A stretch of DNA of 64,000 nt from Algoriphagus sp. (lineage in GTDB: Bacteria > Bacteroidota > Bacteroidia > Cytophagales > Cyclobacteriaceae), in contig NZ_JABXIN010000020.1 of NCBI RefSeq assembly GCF_013373065.1, positions 16,223 through 80,222 of the forward strand. The letters run 5' to 3'. The notes beneath the pieces were generated by a model. The model did no database searches, had not been told where the DNA came from, and was given only the letters and a program-made list of their open reading frames with translations. Shown here piece after piece: positions 20,798 through 30,848 of this stretch (positions are counted from its first letter, which is position 1; every line of letters begins with the position of its first letter). The position numbers and the translations under genes are program-made.

Positions 20798-21688
20798 ATG
20801 TATTTTATGAAAAGATTTACAGCAATTTTAATTTCCTGCTTGGTTTCAGGTCTTAGCTTTTCTCAGGAGGCAGAGAAAGATACAACATTTTGGTTGAAGG
20901 AAATTGGAGGTGGATTGAATTTCAACCAGGGATCATTTAGTAGCAACTGGACCGGAGGGGGTGTGAATTCGATCGCTCTTGGTATGTATTTGAATGGTCG
21001 GGCTAATTATGCCAAAGACAAGTGGACCTGGGATAATACCTTAGATATGATCTATGGTGTAGTGAAGAATCAAGATGAAGATGCTCGAAAGTCCAATGAT
21101 CGAATCTTCCTCGATTCAAAAGTTGGGTATAATATTGGCAAACATTGGAATGTTTTTACTTCCCTGAACTTTTTGTCACAATTTGCTCCGGGTTATGATT
21201 TTTCTGATGGGAATCGAACCTTGATTTCTAAGTTTGCAAACCCAGCATATTTGACATCAGCATGGGGGTTGGAATACAAACCCAACGATGAGTTTATGTT
21301 GCGACTTTCGCCATTTTCTCCACGTTTCACCTTTGTAACCGATACAGAACTTTACCTTACAGTTCCGGAAAACTATGGAGTTCCAATTGGGGATAAGGTG
21401 CGGTCTGAGTGGTTGGCCTTCAGTTCACTTTTGGAGTGGAATAAAAAACTCTCCGAAAATGTTAGCTTACTGATTCGACATCAGTTGTTTGCCAATTATG
21501 AAACCTTCTCTTTTAAAACTATTGATCATCGTCTGGATGTGGCTTTGACTGCGAAGGTTTCAGACCTGATTCAGGTTTCTTTGACAAGTTTGAGTATCTA
21601 TGATATTGATCAGGACGAAAAAATCCAATTTAGTCAAGGCCTTGCTTTGGGAATTGCATTCAAGCGCAGTACGTTTCCTAAGGATTAA
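20798..21688 (+). CDS. DUF3078-like outer-membrane/secreted protein
   Basis: 296 aa; signal peptide; WLKEIGGGLNFNQGSFSSNWTGGGVNSIALG...RANYAKDKWTWDNTLDMIYGVVKNQDEDARKSNDR is DUF3078-like. Confidence 0.85.
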   Translation: MYFMKRFTAILISCLVSGLSFSQEAEKDTTFWLKEIGGGLNFNQGSFSSNWTGGGVNSIALGMYLNGRANYAKDKWTWDNTLDMIYGVVKNQDEDARKSNDRIFLDSKVGYNIGKHWNVFTSLNFLSQFAPGYDFSDGNRTLISKFANPAYLTSAWGLEYKPNDEFMLRLSPFSPRFTFVTDTELYLTVPENYGVPIGDKVRSEWLAFSSLLEWNKKLSENVSLLIRHQLFANYETFSFKTIDHRLDVALTAKVSDLIQVSLTSLSIYDIDQDEKIQFSQGLALGIAFKRSTFPKD

Positions 21689-21718
21689 ATAAATCTTAAC
21701 AAATTTTTATTTTGTATT

Positions 21719-21747
21719 TTGATTTGAAAAGAATTGTATTATTTTTG
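21719..21747 (+). promoter_or_regulatory. putative Bacteroidota promoter TTG-N18-TATTTTTG
   Basis: TTG at 21719-21721 and TATTTTTG at 21740-21747 (consensus TAnnTTTG), spacer 18 nt. Confidence 0.5.
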
Positions 21748-21753
21748 AAATCA

Positions 21754-21822
21754 TTGTGGTAGTTAAATAATAGTTGGTTTAGTTTTCAAATAAAGGGCAG
21801 GAGATTTTCTCCTGCTTTTTTA
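21754..21822 (+). ncRNA. candidate small RNA (or DUF3078 mRNA 3' UTR) ending in an intrinsic terminator
   Basis: Promoter motif just upstream; terminator GCAGGAGA-ttt-TCTCCTGC-TTTTTT at 21797-21821. Confidence 0.4.
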
Positions 21823-21977
21823 TTGTCCATATTCGAATAGTGCTATTTTTTGAGTTTTCAAGTTCAATTATCCAGTTCTATCCTTCCTTTTTGAATTAAG
21901 TTGATTTGGATTTTATCAAGGAAAGATCCTTGTCTTAAAATTGAAATCGTTAATAGCTTGTTCTAGCTTTAAAATAA

Positions 21978-22003
21978 AAAAGCCCAGACTTTCGTCTGAG
22001 CTT
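21978..22003 (-). terminator. terminator downstream of tRNA-Arg
   Basis: Minus strand AAAGCTCAGAC-gaaa-GTCTGGGCTTTTTT. Confidence 0.75.
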
Positions 22004-22080
22004 TGGTACAGGCGGAAGGATTCGAACCCTCAACCCTCGGAGCCGAAATCCGATATTCTATCCAGTTGAACTACGCCTGC
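22004..22080 (-). tRNA. tRNA-Arg (anticodon TCG), CCA encoded
   Basis: GCAGGCGTAGTTCAACTGGATAGAATATCGGATTTCGGCTCCGAGGGTTGAGGGTTCGAATCCTTCCGCCTGTACCA; anticodon stem TCGGA/TCCGA, loop TTTCGGC, T-loop TTCGAAT. Confidence 0.93.
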
Positions 22081-22088
22081 ATTTATTT

Positions 22089-23303
22089 TTAGCCTTTAAG
22101 TACAGCTTGTACTTTTTCGGCGGCTTCTTTCAAAGTAATCGCGGAGAAAACTTTCAATCCTGATTCGTCAATTATTTTTGCTCCTTCTTCCGCGTTGGTT
22201 CCTTGCAATCTTACGATAATTGGAACGCGAATATCGCCAATAGATTTGTAAGCTTCAACAACTCCGCTTGCAATTCTATCACATCTTACGATCCCACCAA
22301 ATACGTTAATCAAAATGGCTTTTACGTTTGGATCTTGAAGGATGATACGGAATCCAGCTTCAACAGTAGTGGCATTAGCTCCTCCACCTACGTCCAAGAA
22401 GTTCGCTGGTTCACCGCCTGACAATTTGATCATATCCATGGTAGCCATGGCCAATCCTGCTCCGTTCACCATGCAACCTACGTTTCCGTCTAGTTTTACA
22501 TAGTTCAAACCAGATTTGCCAGCTTCCACTTCCAATGGATCTTCTTCAGTAATGTCTCTTAGCTCAGCCAAGTCTTTGTGTCTGTACAAGGCATTGTCGT
22601 CCAAGTTTACTTTGGCATCAACAGCCAAAATTTTGTCATCAGAAGTTTTTAGAACAGGGTTGATTTCAAATTGAGAAGAATCGGTGGCTTCATATGCTTT
22701 GTATAGAGCAGCGATGAATTTCACCATCTCCTTGAAAGCGTTTCCAGTCAATCCTAGTTTGAAAGCAACCTTACGCACCTGAAATCCTTGCAAACCCACT
22801 TTAGGGTCAATCCATTCCTTGATGATTTTTTCAGGACTTTTCTCGGCTACTTCTTCAATATCCATTCCTCCTTCAGTAGATGCCATAATTACATTGCATC
22901 CTTTAGCTCTATCTAGAAGAATAGATAAATAATATTCTTTTGGTTCGGAATCACCAGGATAGTAAACATCCTCAGCGATCAAAACCTTGTTTACTTTTTT
23001 CCCTTCAGGGCCAGTTTGGTGCGTTACAAGCGTGCCACCCAAAATATTGCGGGCCTTCTCACTTACTTCATCCAATTTTTTGGCTAAAACCACACCATTG
23101 GATCCAGTTTCCTGAATTTTACCTTTTCCTCGTCCACCTGCATGGATTTGAGCTTTCACGACATACCAAGAAGTACCGGTTTCCGCATTCAACTTAACAG
23201 CTGCTTCATGTGCTGCTTCTGGTGTGTCGGCCACGATTCCTTGTTGAACCCGTACACCATAACCTTTCAATACTTCTTTTGCCTGATACTCGTGTATGTT
23301 CAT
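22089..23303 (-). CDS. sucC: succinate--CoA ligase (ADP-forming) subunit beta
   Basis: 404 aa; [77 protein letters not shown]. Confidence 0.97.
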   Translation of the reverse strand: MNIHEYQAKEVLKGYGVRVQQGIVADTPEAAHEAAVKLNAETGTSWYVVKAQIHAGGRGKGKIQETGSNGVVLAKKLDEVSEKARNILGGTLVTHQTGPEGKKVNKVLIAEDVYYPGDSEPKEYYLSILLDRAKGCNVIMASTEGGMDIEEVAEKSPEKIIKEWIDPKVGLQGFQVRKVAFKLGLTGNAFKEMVKFIAALYKAYEATDSSQFEINPVLKTSDDKILAVDAKVNLDDNALYRHKDLAELRDITEEDPLEVEAGKSGLNYVKLDGNVGCMVNGAGLAMATMDMIKLSGGEPANFLDVGGGANATTVEAGFRIILQDPNVKAILINVFGGIVRCDRIASGVVEAYKSIGDIRVPIIVRLQGTNAEEGAKIIDESGLKVFSAITLKEAAEKVQAVLKG

Positions 23304-23443
23304 TGCTCAAAATTTTTGGCGAAGTTAAGCCCTTCCTTTTTATAAATCAAACCTACAAAAAGCCTTTTTTATGAAAAAAAAGCCCTTTATTTCGATTTTC
23401 CAGTTAAAATTGGAAAGTCAAATTCATTTGATCCTATTCTAGT

Positions 23444-24094
23444 ATGCTGACAGCCAGAGAGATTCATAAGTCTTACGGAAGCCTTCATGTTTTGAAAGGT
23501 GTAAATCTGAATATCTCCCAATCCGAGATCGTTTCCATCGTTGGATCCTCTGGAGCAGGAAAAAGTACCTTATTACATATCTTGGGTACTTTAGATCAGC
23601 CGGATGCAGGGGAGGTTTTAGTGGATGGGGTCAACTTGTTTGAGATGAAGCGGGATAAGTTGGCCGAATTCAGAAACCAACAAATTGGATTCATTTTTCA
23701 ATTTCACAATTTACTTCCTGAATTTACCGCCTTAGAAAACATTCAAATCCCAGGCTTCATCCAAGGAGTTTCATCCCAACAATTGAAAAAACGTGCTTTA
23801 GATCTATCGGAATTACTAGGAATTTCCCATCGATTGGAACATAAACCCTCCAGCTTGTCAGGTGGTGAACAACAACGTGTGGCAGTAGCCCGGGCTTTGA
23901 TCAATGATCCGAAAATTGTCTTCGCGGATGAACCGAGCGGAAATTTGGACACCAAAAATGCCCATCAGTTGCATGATTTATTTTTCAAACTCCGGAATGA
24001 ATTAGGCCAAGCTTTTGTGATTGTAACCCACAATGAAGAATTGGCTCAAATGGCTGATCGAAAGCTTGAAATGAAAGATGGGGTTATGCTTTAG
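23444..24094 (+). CDS. ABC transporter ATP-binding protein (LolD-like)
   Basis: 216 aa; Walker A GSSGAGKST, signature LSGGEQQRVAVARAL, Walker B IVFADEPSGNLD. Confidence 0.93.
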   Translation: MLTAREIHKSYGSLHVLKGVNLNISQSEIVSIVGSSGAGKSTLLHILGTLDQPDAGEVLVDGVNLFEMKRDKLAEFRNQQIGFIFQFHNLLPEFTALENIQIPGFIQGVSSQQLKKRALDLSELLGISHRLEHKPSSLSGGEQQRVAVARALINDPKIVFADEPSGNLDTKNAHQLHDLFFKLRNELGQAFVIVTHNEELAQMADRKLEMKDGVML

Positions 24095-24097
24095 AAA

Positions 24098-24547
24098 TTA
24101 GCCATTGAGCTTTTTCAGCATATTTTCGATATGCTTTTTAGATTCAAACATATCTTGAAAAACACCTGCTATTTTAAATTCGGAATCGATTAGATAGGTT
24201 ATACGCTTGGGCATTTTGACAAGGGGAATTAAAGCGTCATATGCCTTACAGACTTTTCCACTTTCATCGGCTAGTAATTCAAAAGGTAGGCGATGCGCTT
24301 TTTTGAATTTCTCGTGCGTATCCAAATTGTCACGACTGATGCCGAACACAGGTACGTCCAAGTTTCGGAATGCTTCAAACTGATCTCTGAACTCACAAGC
24401 TTCTGCTGTACATCCAGGGGTGAAATCTTTGGGGTAAAAATATAAGATGAAGGTTTTGCCCGCTAAGTCCTTTTTCAAATTCAATTCCAATCCCGATGTT
24501 CCTTTTAAAGAAAAATCAGGTGCTTCTTTTCCAATTTTTAATGCCAT
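24098..24547 (-). CDS. bcp: peroxiredoxin (Bcp/PrxQ-like)
   Basis: 149 aa; LYFYPKDFTPGCTAEACEFRDQF, PVFGISRDN. Confidence 0.93.
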   Translation of the reverse strand: MALKIGKEAPDFSLKGTSGLELNLKKDLAGKTFILYFYPKDFTPGCTAEACEFRDQFEAFRNLDVPVFGISRDNLDTHEKFKKAHRLPFELLADESGKVCKAYDALIPLVKMPKRITYLIDSEFKIAGVFQDMFESKKHIENMLKKLNG

Positions 24548-24659
24548 GTATTCGAAACAAAGATTGATGGTAAAAGTTAGACAAAATCAAAATTTAAGGA
24601 AAGTCCAAACTTTCCCCGAACTTTGCGGCGATGATGTTTCACCCTAACTTTCCAATCGA

Positions 24660-25487
24660 TTGAAATTATCAGGAGTTCAGTCCATGCTTTTGGCGGGAAT
24701 ATTTTTTGCCCTGATGAATGTATCGGTAAAGTTTATTCCGCATATCCCTGCCATTGAAATCATTTTATTTCGATCGCTTTTTAGTTTGGTTTTCAGCTAT
24801 TTAATTCTTCGAAAGCAACACATCCCAATTTTTGGGAATAATAAATTACTGTTGATTATTCGGGGAATCGTCGGATCCATTGGTTTAATCTCTTTTTTCT
24901 ATACCCTTCAAAAAATCCCACTTGCCAGTGCGGTAACGATTCAATACCTGTCGCCGATTTTTACGACGATATTGGGAATATTTATTGTGAAAGAACGGGT
25001 CAAGCCCATTCAGTTTTTGTATTTCGGTCTTTCGTTTATTGGCGTTTTGGTGATTCAAGGGTTTGATCCCCGAGTAAATTTACTCTATGCATCCATTGGT
25101 GTGATTTCTGCCTTATTCTCTGGGATGGCTTATAATGTCATCCGGAAACTGAAAACCTCTGAGCATCCGGTCGTCATTATCTTTTATTTTCCGTTGGTGA
25201 CCCTGCCCATTGCAATTGTATTTAGTTATTTTACTTGGGTTCAGCCGGTGGGAATCGATTGGATTTTATTACTCTGGATCGGAATCTGCACACAGGCAGC
25301 CCAATATTTTATGACGATAGCCTATCAAAAATCAAATGTGTCCAAAGTTTCCAGCTTGAGTTATTTGGGGATTGTCTATGCGCTTGTTTTTGGTTTTATC
25401 TTATTTGGGGAAACTTTCGAATTGGCTTCGTACCTTGGAATGGGATTAGTGCTGTTGGGAATTTTATTGAATTTGAGAGAAAAGTAA
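24660..25487 (+). CDS. DMT-family transporter (EamA)
   Basis: 275 aa; ten hydrophobic segments, two EamA-like repeats; TTG start or ATG about 24684. Confidence 0.88.
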   Translation: MKLSGVQSMLLAGIFFALMNVSVKFIPHIPAIEIILFRSLFSLVFSYLILRKQHIPIFGNNKLLLIIRGIVGSIGLISFFYTLQKIPLASAVTIQYLSPIFTTILGIFIVKERVKPIQFLYFGLSFIGVLVIQGFDPRVNLLYASIGVISALFSGMAYNVIRKLKTSEHPVVIIFYFPLVTLPIAIVFSYFTWVQPVGIDWILLLWIGICTQAAQYFMTIAYQKSNVSKVSSLSYLGIVYALVFGFILFGETFELASYLGMGLVLLGILLNLREK

Positions 25488-25542
25488 GAATAGGAGGTTA
25501 CATTATTTGCTTTTGTTTCGACTTAGTAAAAAGTAGGATCTC

Positions 25543-26427
25543 ATGAATTTTAAAAGTGTAAGGTTTTTTTCTTTTTGTATTGCATGCCTTGTAATGATGA
25601 TTGGCTGTAAAGAAGACATAGAGGGTCCTTCAAATTCTAATGGTTCGAACTCCTTTAACTGTGATCAATTAAGTTATTCTGATACGATTTTTTACATCAG
25701 CGCAACGGAAAATATTTTGGTAAATCCTCAGGTAAATCTTCAGGGGCAGGGCACCTTCGATGCAATTCCGAATGGCTTGGCAATTGATTCGAATACTGGT
25801 GTAATCGATGTTAATGCCAGCGAAACAGGATTGAAATACAAGGTAACTTTTACACCAACAGGTTCGAGTCAGATTTGCGAAACCTTTGTTACGATTGGAG
25901 GAGTAAACTACTCAGATGGAGTATATGTACTGGATCAAAATCAGATTTTAGCAGGACCTATTTACAATGGGGTGCCTGGCTTACCCTTACCTTGTCCAGA
26001 TGATGACGATGATGATTCAGGGAGTAGCGATGATAGTTGTGATTTTGACGTTGAGAATCCAACAGGTCAATTATTAGAGGATTTGGGATTTGAAATATCC
26101 AGTAAAGGTGTTTTTGATTTGTTGGAAACCGTAGAGAATGGAACCTTTGGGAATATTCCAACAAATGGTGAAGTGTTGGATGTAGAGTTGTTCTATACTT
26201 TGCCTGACCTGAGTGCGAATGCACTTAATTCTATCCCATTGCGGTTTTTTTATTATGAGACTGTAGCGGATATTCCTCAAAGTTTACTGGATGACATAGA
26301 GGAAAAAAGTGAGCTAATTAATGAACTTAGGTCGGGAAATTGGCTTAATTTCAGGGTAATGAATGAAACTAGGCCCGCAAGAGCTCCAAGGCCTCCATTT
26401 ATAGTAATCGTAGCGAGGTTGGAGTAG
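25543..26427 (+). CDS. predicted lipoprotein, Ig-like N-terminal region, Asp-rich linker
   Basis: 294 aa; MNFKSVRFFSFCIACLVMMIGCKED lipobox; CPDDDDDDSGSSDDSC; 21 bp upstream of the CHAT gene on the same strand. Confidence 0.8.
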   Translation: MNFKSVRFFSFCIACLVMMIGCKEDIEGPSNSNGSNSFNCDQLSYSDTIFYISATENILVNPQVNLQGQGTFDAIPNGLAIDSNTGVIDVNASETGLKYKVTFTPTGSSQICETFVTIGGVNYSDGVYVLDQNQILAGPIYNGVPGLPLPCPDDDDDDSGSSDDSCDFDVENPTGQLLEDLGFEISSKGVFDLLETVENGTFGNIPTNGEVLDVELFYTLPDLSANALNSIPLRFFYYETVADIPQSLLDDIEEKSELINELRSGNWLNFRVMNETRPARAPRPPFIVIVARLE

Positions 26428-26448
26428 GGCTTTAAATAATCCCGATTT

Positions 26449-29184
26449 GTGTCAAAACTTTCTGCCTTTTATTTTTTCCTCTTCTTTTTTCTTGTTTCAC
26501 AGGCTTCTTTTGGTCAGACGGTTGAAGAGTTTTTAAAAAAAGCGGACTCATTATATTTTCTTCCTTACCCAAAGGAAGAGGATGATCTACTTGCTATTGA
26601 ATTTTATCAAAAAGTTATCAATCAGGTTCCTGGGAATGATCAGGTTGAAAAATTCATTCGTGCAGCTGAAAACTTAGGGAATTTATTTCTTGTCTACAAC
26701 GAACAACAAGCTGCTGCCAATTCTTATCGAAAAGCACTCCTTTATGCTAAATCCTTTCAAAAGCCTGATACCTTAGTCTATACCACTCATTTGTATTTGG
26801 GAGAAGTGTTGTTTCGCATGAGCCGCTTAGATTCCGCTATTCTACATTTGAAAGAGGCTGAACAAATTCAGGGATACTTACATGGTTCTGCCGTTCCGGA
26901 ACGCCTTTACAATGCACTAGGAGTCTATTATTTTGAAACAGGAAATTACGTTCAAAGTATTGTCTATTTTTCCCAGGCGGAGTCTTATTTGGAAGGGTTA
27001 GAAGACAGTTATGCTCGATTTGCGAGATATAGCTTTTTGAGTAATAAGGCTTCTGCGCTTTATCATTTGGAATTGTATGATAGTGCTCGAACCATTTATA
27101 GACAGCTTTTAGGATGGGAAATAAATCAGGATCAGATCCGCATTAATTTAGCCAATACCTTTCTGAAGGAAGAAAAAGGGCAGGAAGCTCTGGAGGTTTT
27201 GGAAGAAATCAGAGATCCCAACTCAAGCAATTTGATTCCATTTTTAAATCTAAAAAGTAAAGCATATCTCCAACTTCAGGAACTACCCAAAGCAGCTAGT
27301 ATTTTAAGCAGAGTTGAATTTGTGCTGGATAGTCTTCAAGTGCCTGCAAAAAATTATCAGCGAGGAACGTATTATAGAAATCAGGGTGATTTTTACAGGC
27401 AAAAAGGTGAATGGGAAAAGTCCTTGAGTTTTTATCATCTGGCCATAGTGGAATTACATCCTGAATTTGAGTCAAATGATTATTTCTCTAATCCAGAGGT
27501 TTCAACGCTTGGAATGTCAGCAATTTCTCTTTTTGAGAATTTAGTGTCAAAGGCGGAACTAGCCTGGCGCATTTACAGTGAAAAAAATGACCCTGAATAT
27601 TTTCAATTAGGAAAGGAAACCTTTGATTTAGCTTTTTCTTATGCAGAATATATTTCAACCAATTTTGATAACGATGAAGGACGGATTTTTCTTGGTGATC
27701 AAGTGATTGATGCTTATCGTAAAGGGATCACTAGTTTATTTGATTTTTATTCAAAAGGGGGAGAAGAAGGGCTAAAAGAATTAGCATTTTTATGGGCAGA
27801 GCAAAGTAAGTCTGGAGCACTCCGTTTGGGTATTTTAGAGACAAGGAAAAAAGAAACTGCTGGAGTTCCTAAATCATTGTTAGCTGAGGAAAAGGATCTC
27901 CAAGTTCGATTGGCTATCAATTATCGGAATCAGTACGAAATTGAAGATACGGCCAGATTACGAGAGCTGAAGCAGGAATATATAGGCCTGCAGGTTGAGC
28001 TTTCCAGAATTAAAGAACGAATTAAAGACTATTTTCCAGAATACAGCGGAGGGATTTCTCTGGATTTAGAGCGTATTCGTTCCAAATTACCAGCAAAAGG
28101 ATTGGTTTTTTCATTATTTGAAGGTGAAGAGGAACTTCATTTATTTTATTTAGATAAAGGCACTTTAAGTTGGAAAGTAACTCCTTGGACTGAAGAGAAT
28201 CGGGAGCTAATCTTTGAATGGAAGCTTCAATTACGAAATTGGAGAGGAGGGATGAGTTACCAACAACCCGAATTTATTGCAGCTTTGAGCGAGCAATTTT
28301 TCACAGATGATCTTGAATTGGATGATAAAGAAGTTTTGATGATTATCCTTCATGGGATTTTTTCTGGGGTTTCCTTCGATGAATTTTTTGTATCTGATGG
28401 ATTTTTGATTGAAAAGATTCCCATTCTGTATCAGTTTAGCGCCCTTCGGCTTGAATTATTAGATCCCTCTTTCCTGCAAAGTGGTCAAATGTCTAGTTTT
28501 GCGCCTTTTTCGGATAGCAAAACAATCAATGGAGAGTTGAGGGGATTACCAGGATCTCTTAAGGAAATTGAATCCTTACCAGGTGAAAAATACATTGGTT
28601 CTGAAGCTAGTAAAACAAAGTTTCTAGAAGTAGCTAATCAATCCCAATTTCTACACCTTGCAACCCACGCTATTGCAATTCTAGATCCCACAAAAGAATC
28701 CTTTATAGCCTTTTATCCGGAAGGAGATTTTAGGCTTTTTGATTCGGAGTTGGGTTTTCAATCTTTTAATCAAACAGAGTTGGTTTTTCTAAGTGCTTGT
28801 GAAACAGCAGCAGGAAGACTGAGCGAATCTGAGGGTTTGGTTAGCTTGGCGCGAAGTTTTGCAATGGCTGGAGTTGAATACCTTGTTTCTACTCTATGGC
28901 TGACAGAGGATCAAGTAGCCACCTATATTTCGAGGGAATTTTATAATCAAGTAGCGAATGGAGAAGGGTATGCTCAGGCCCTACGTTTAGCTAAATTAAA
29001 ATTGTTGAATGATCCAGAAATGGCTCAATTTTCTGAATCCCCATATTGGAGTAACTTCATTTTAATCGGTCAACCTCAAAAAAAATCTGGTTTCCCCAAC
29101 TGGATTATAATTTTGATTATAGCTTTTGTAGTTGGTGGTTTCGTTGGATTTTGGATATTGAATGGAAGATCCAGAGAGCACTAA
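26449..29184 (+). CDS. TPR-repeat CHAT domain (caspase-like) protein with signal peptide and C-terminal TM helix
   Basis: 911 aa (GTG start); TPRs in N-half; CHAT motifs FLHLATHAIA (His at 28666-28668) and ELVFLSACETAAGRLSESEGLVSLARSFAMAGVEYLVSTLW (Cys at 28798-28800); tail WIIILIIAFVVGGFVGFWILNGRSREH. Confidence 0.92.
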   Translation: MSKLSAFYFFLFFFLVSQASFGQTVEEFLKKADSLYFLPYPKEEDDLLAIEFYQKVINQVPGNDQVEKFIRAAENLGNLFLVYNEQQAAANSYRKALLYAKSFQKPDTLVYTTHLYLGEVLFRMSRLDSAILHLKEAEQIQGYLHGSAVPERLYNALGVYYFETGNYVQSIVYFSQAESYLEGLEDSYARFARYSFLSNKASALYHLELYDSARTIYRQLLGWEINQDQIRINLANTFLKEEKGQEALEVLEEIRDPNSSNLIPFLNLKSKAYLQLQELPKAASILSRVEFVLDSLQVPAKNYQRGTYYRNQGDFYRQKGEWEKSLSFYHLAIVELHPEFESNDYFSNPEVSTLGMSAISLFENLVSKAELAWRIYSEKNDPEYFQLGKETFDLAFSYAEYISTNFDNDEGRIFLGDQVIDAYRKGITSLFDFYSKGGEEGLKELAFLWAEQSKSGALRLGILETRKKETAGVPKSLLAEEKDLQVRLAINYRNQYEIEDTARLRELKQEYIGLQVELSRIKERIKDYFPEYSGGISLDLERIRSKLPAKGLVFSLFEGEEELHLFYLDKGTLSWKVTPWTEENRELIFEWKLQLRNWRGGMSYQQPEFIAALSEQFFTDDLELDDKEVLMIILHGIFSGVSFDEFFVSDGFLIEKIPILYQFSALRLELLDPSFLQSGQMSSFAPFSDSKTINGELRGLPGSLKEIESLPGEKYIGSEASKTKFLEVANQSQFLHLATHAIAILDPTKESFIAFYPEGDFRLFDSELGFQSFNQTELVFLSACETAAGRLSESEGLVSLARSFAMAGVEYLVSTLWLTEDQVATYISREFYNQVANGEGYAQALRLAKLKLLNDPEMAQFSESPYWSNFILIGQPQKKSGFPNWIIILIIAFVVGGFVGFWILNGRSREH

Positions 29185-29205
29185 GATCAATTTTTGTTCA
29201 TAAAA

Positions 29206-29230
29206 AAATCCGGCTGAAGCGGCCGGATTT
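29206..29230. terminator. bidirectional terminator between convergent CHAT and lipoprotein genes
   Basis: AAATCCGGC-tgaagcg-GCCGGATTT. Confidence 0.7.
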
Positions 29231-29256
29231 AATTGTATCTTTTTTATTGGGATCTT

Positions 29257-29982
29257 TTACTTTAATTCTAATTCAATTTCACTAGAGGCTTCGATTTTTT
29301 CCAAAATACGCTCATAGATATCAGAATTTTTATCTCTTGAAATTACCAAGACACCATCTGTTAGCTCGGCATTCTCTAACTCTGATTGAGAAATAGTTGA
29401 AAACCAACTCTCAGCATTGATTTCCATTAATGCGAGTGGATTGTTTATTTCATCAATGAAAAAGAGTCGATCATCTTCTGATTCCAATTCCAATTCAAAA
29501 TCCAAATCATCATCGTCGTCTCCATAAACTTCTAAACGGAGGGGAATTGTACTTCCGTCACTTTTCCCAAAAGTTCCTTCCAGGTAAATACTTGGCTCGT
29601 TCTTATGGTCGATTAGATCGATTTCAAATTCGATTTCTTCATAATTACCGGATTCAATGTTGATGAAAAAATCTACATCCGAGGAAAATTCATCAAAAGA
29701 AATTTTCTTGATTTCAGGAAATTTATAGGTTACTTCTCGCTCAAACTCTCCATTGTCATCTCTACCTTCTACTTCTAGCTCGACTTCTTTTACTTGTAAA
29801 TAACCATTGGTAATACTAACTCCTTGTTCTAATATCCGGCCATTTGGATTAGTGCTATTGGTCAGCTTCACACCGACACCCAATTGGATATCTCCATTTC
29901 CGATAGCAACAGGATCATTTTCTTCTGTACAAGAAAAAAAAGTGACAAGTGAGGCAATTGCGATTAATTGATAATTTTTCAT
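29257..29982 (-). CDS. predicted lipoprotein with acidic beta-rich region
   Basis: 241 aa; MKNYQLIAIASLVTFFSCTEEND lipobox; YGDDDDDLDFELELESEDD; same strand downstream of the sigma/anti-sigma pair. Confidence 0.75.
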   Translation of the reverse strand: MKNYQLIAIASLVTFFSCTEENDPVAIGNGDIQLGVGVKLTNSTNPNGRILEQGVSITNGYLQVKEVELEVEGRDDNGEFEREVTYKFPEIKKISFDEFSSDVDFFINIESGNYEEIEFEIDLIDHKNEPSIYLEGTFGKSDGSTIPLRLEVYGDDDDDLDFELELESEDDRLFFIDEINNPLALMEINAESWFSTISQSELENAELTDGVLVISRDKNSDIYERILEKIEASSEIELELK

Positions 29983-30086
29983 GGTTCAGTTTATTTGTTT
30001 TTACTAAGTCGAAGCGGTGTTAGAATTTGTAACCAGTTTTTTTAATTTTTTTTAAAAAACGTGTGCCGGCTGAAAATAGTGTAGGA

Positions 30087-30848
30087 TCAATATTTTAATT
30101 CCAACAACTGAATCCTAACGATATCCCATCTGTCGAAGCTCCTACGATACTTATGTCGGGGATTTGATTTGATCTTTTCAAGCTGAATTTTAGCTTTTGA
30201 AAAATCTCCTTGAACGATATAAGCTTTGATGAGGTAATAATCGATTTCTTCTTGAAACCATGACTGCCCATCTTCGATATTCTCTTCCTGAAGTTCTAAT
30301 AGAATGGGGGAGGCTTCATTTCCTTGATTCAATTCTAGATAACTCATTGCTAGGATAAATTTAGACTCTCTATCTATGAACGCTTCCTCTTCTGCGAGTT
30401 GAATGGCCTTTTGAAACTCCTTATTTTGATAGTATTCTTTCATTTTGTTTTCCAGATTGGAATTTCCTCGCATAACAGGGACTTGATAAGAAATGAATTC
30501 TTTTTGGAGAGCTTCTGGACTCGTATTTACATATAAAAAAGAGGCAAGCCCAATTAATAAAATTGAAATTGATGCTGCAATTCTTAGGTACCAGGGGTTC
30601 TTTCCTAGGTATTTGTCCGGATAGATCTTTTGCGTGGTTCTGGTAGATAAATAGTTTGACTGGGTTTCTTCAATGAGCTTTTTCCAACCTGCTAGTTGAA
30701 TAGATTCCCTATTTAATTTTAGGATTTCCAGTTCCTTCCTTAGATCTGAGTCTTGAATCAAAGCTGTTTCAACTTCTTTTTGCTTTTCGGAGCTGAGCTT
30801 CTGATCTAAATAATCCTCTAGAATTGATATGTCAATATTAGTCTTCAT
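30087..30848 (-). CDS. single-pass membrane anti-sigma-like protein with C-terminal TPR-like region
   Basis: 253 aa; soluble N-term (DISILEDYLDQKLSSEKQKEVETAL), TM LRIAASISILLIGLASFLYVN, C-term helical repeats; overlaps the ECF sigma gene by 11 nt. Confidence 0.75.
   Translation of the reverse strand: MKTNIDISILEDYLDQKLSSEKQKEVETALIQDSDLRKELEILKLNRESIQLAGWKKLIEETQSNYLSTRTTQKIYPDKYLGKNPWYLRIAASISILLIGLASFLYVNTSPEALQKEFISYQVPVMRGNSNLENKMKEYYQNKEFQKAIQLAEEEAFIDRESKFILAMSYLELNQGNEASPILLELQEENIEDGQSWFQEEIDYYLIKAYIVQGDFSKAKIQLEKIKSNPRHKYRRSFDRWDIVRIQLLELKY

Noticed and set aside
22203-22421. 72-aa plus ORF
   Set aside because: Antisense to sucC.
25979-26050. GAT/GAC-rich tract as a microsatellite or CRISPR-like repeat
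   Set aside because: It is simply codons for the poly-Asp linker of the lipoprotein.
26449-29184. TPR-CHAT as part of a type III-E CRISPR locus
   Set aside because: No CRISPR repeats, Cas7-11 or Cas1/2 in the window; the predicted signal peptide and TM also argue against a CRISPR effector role.
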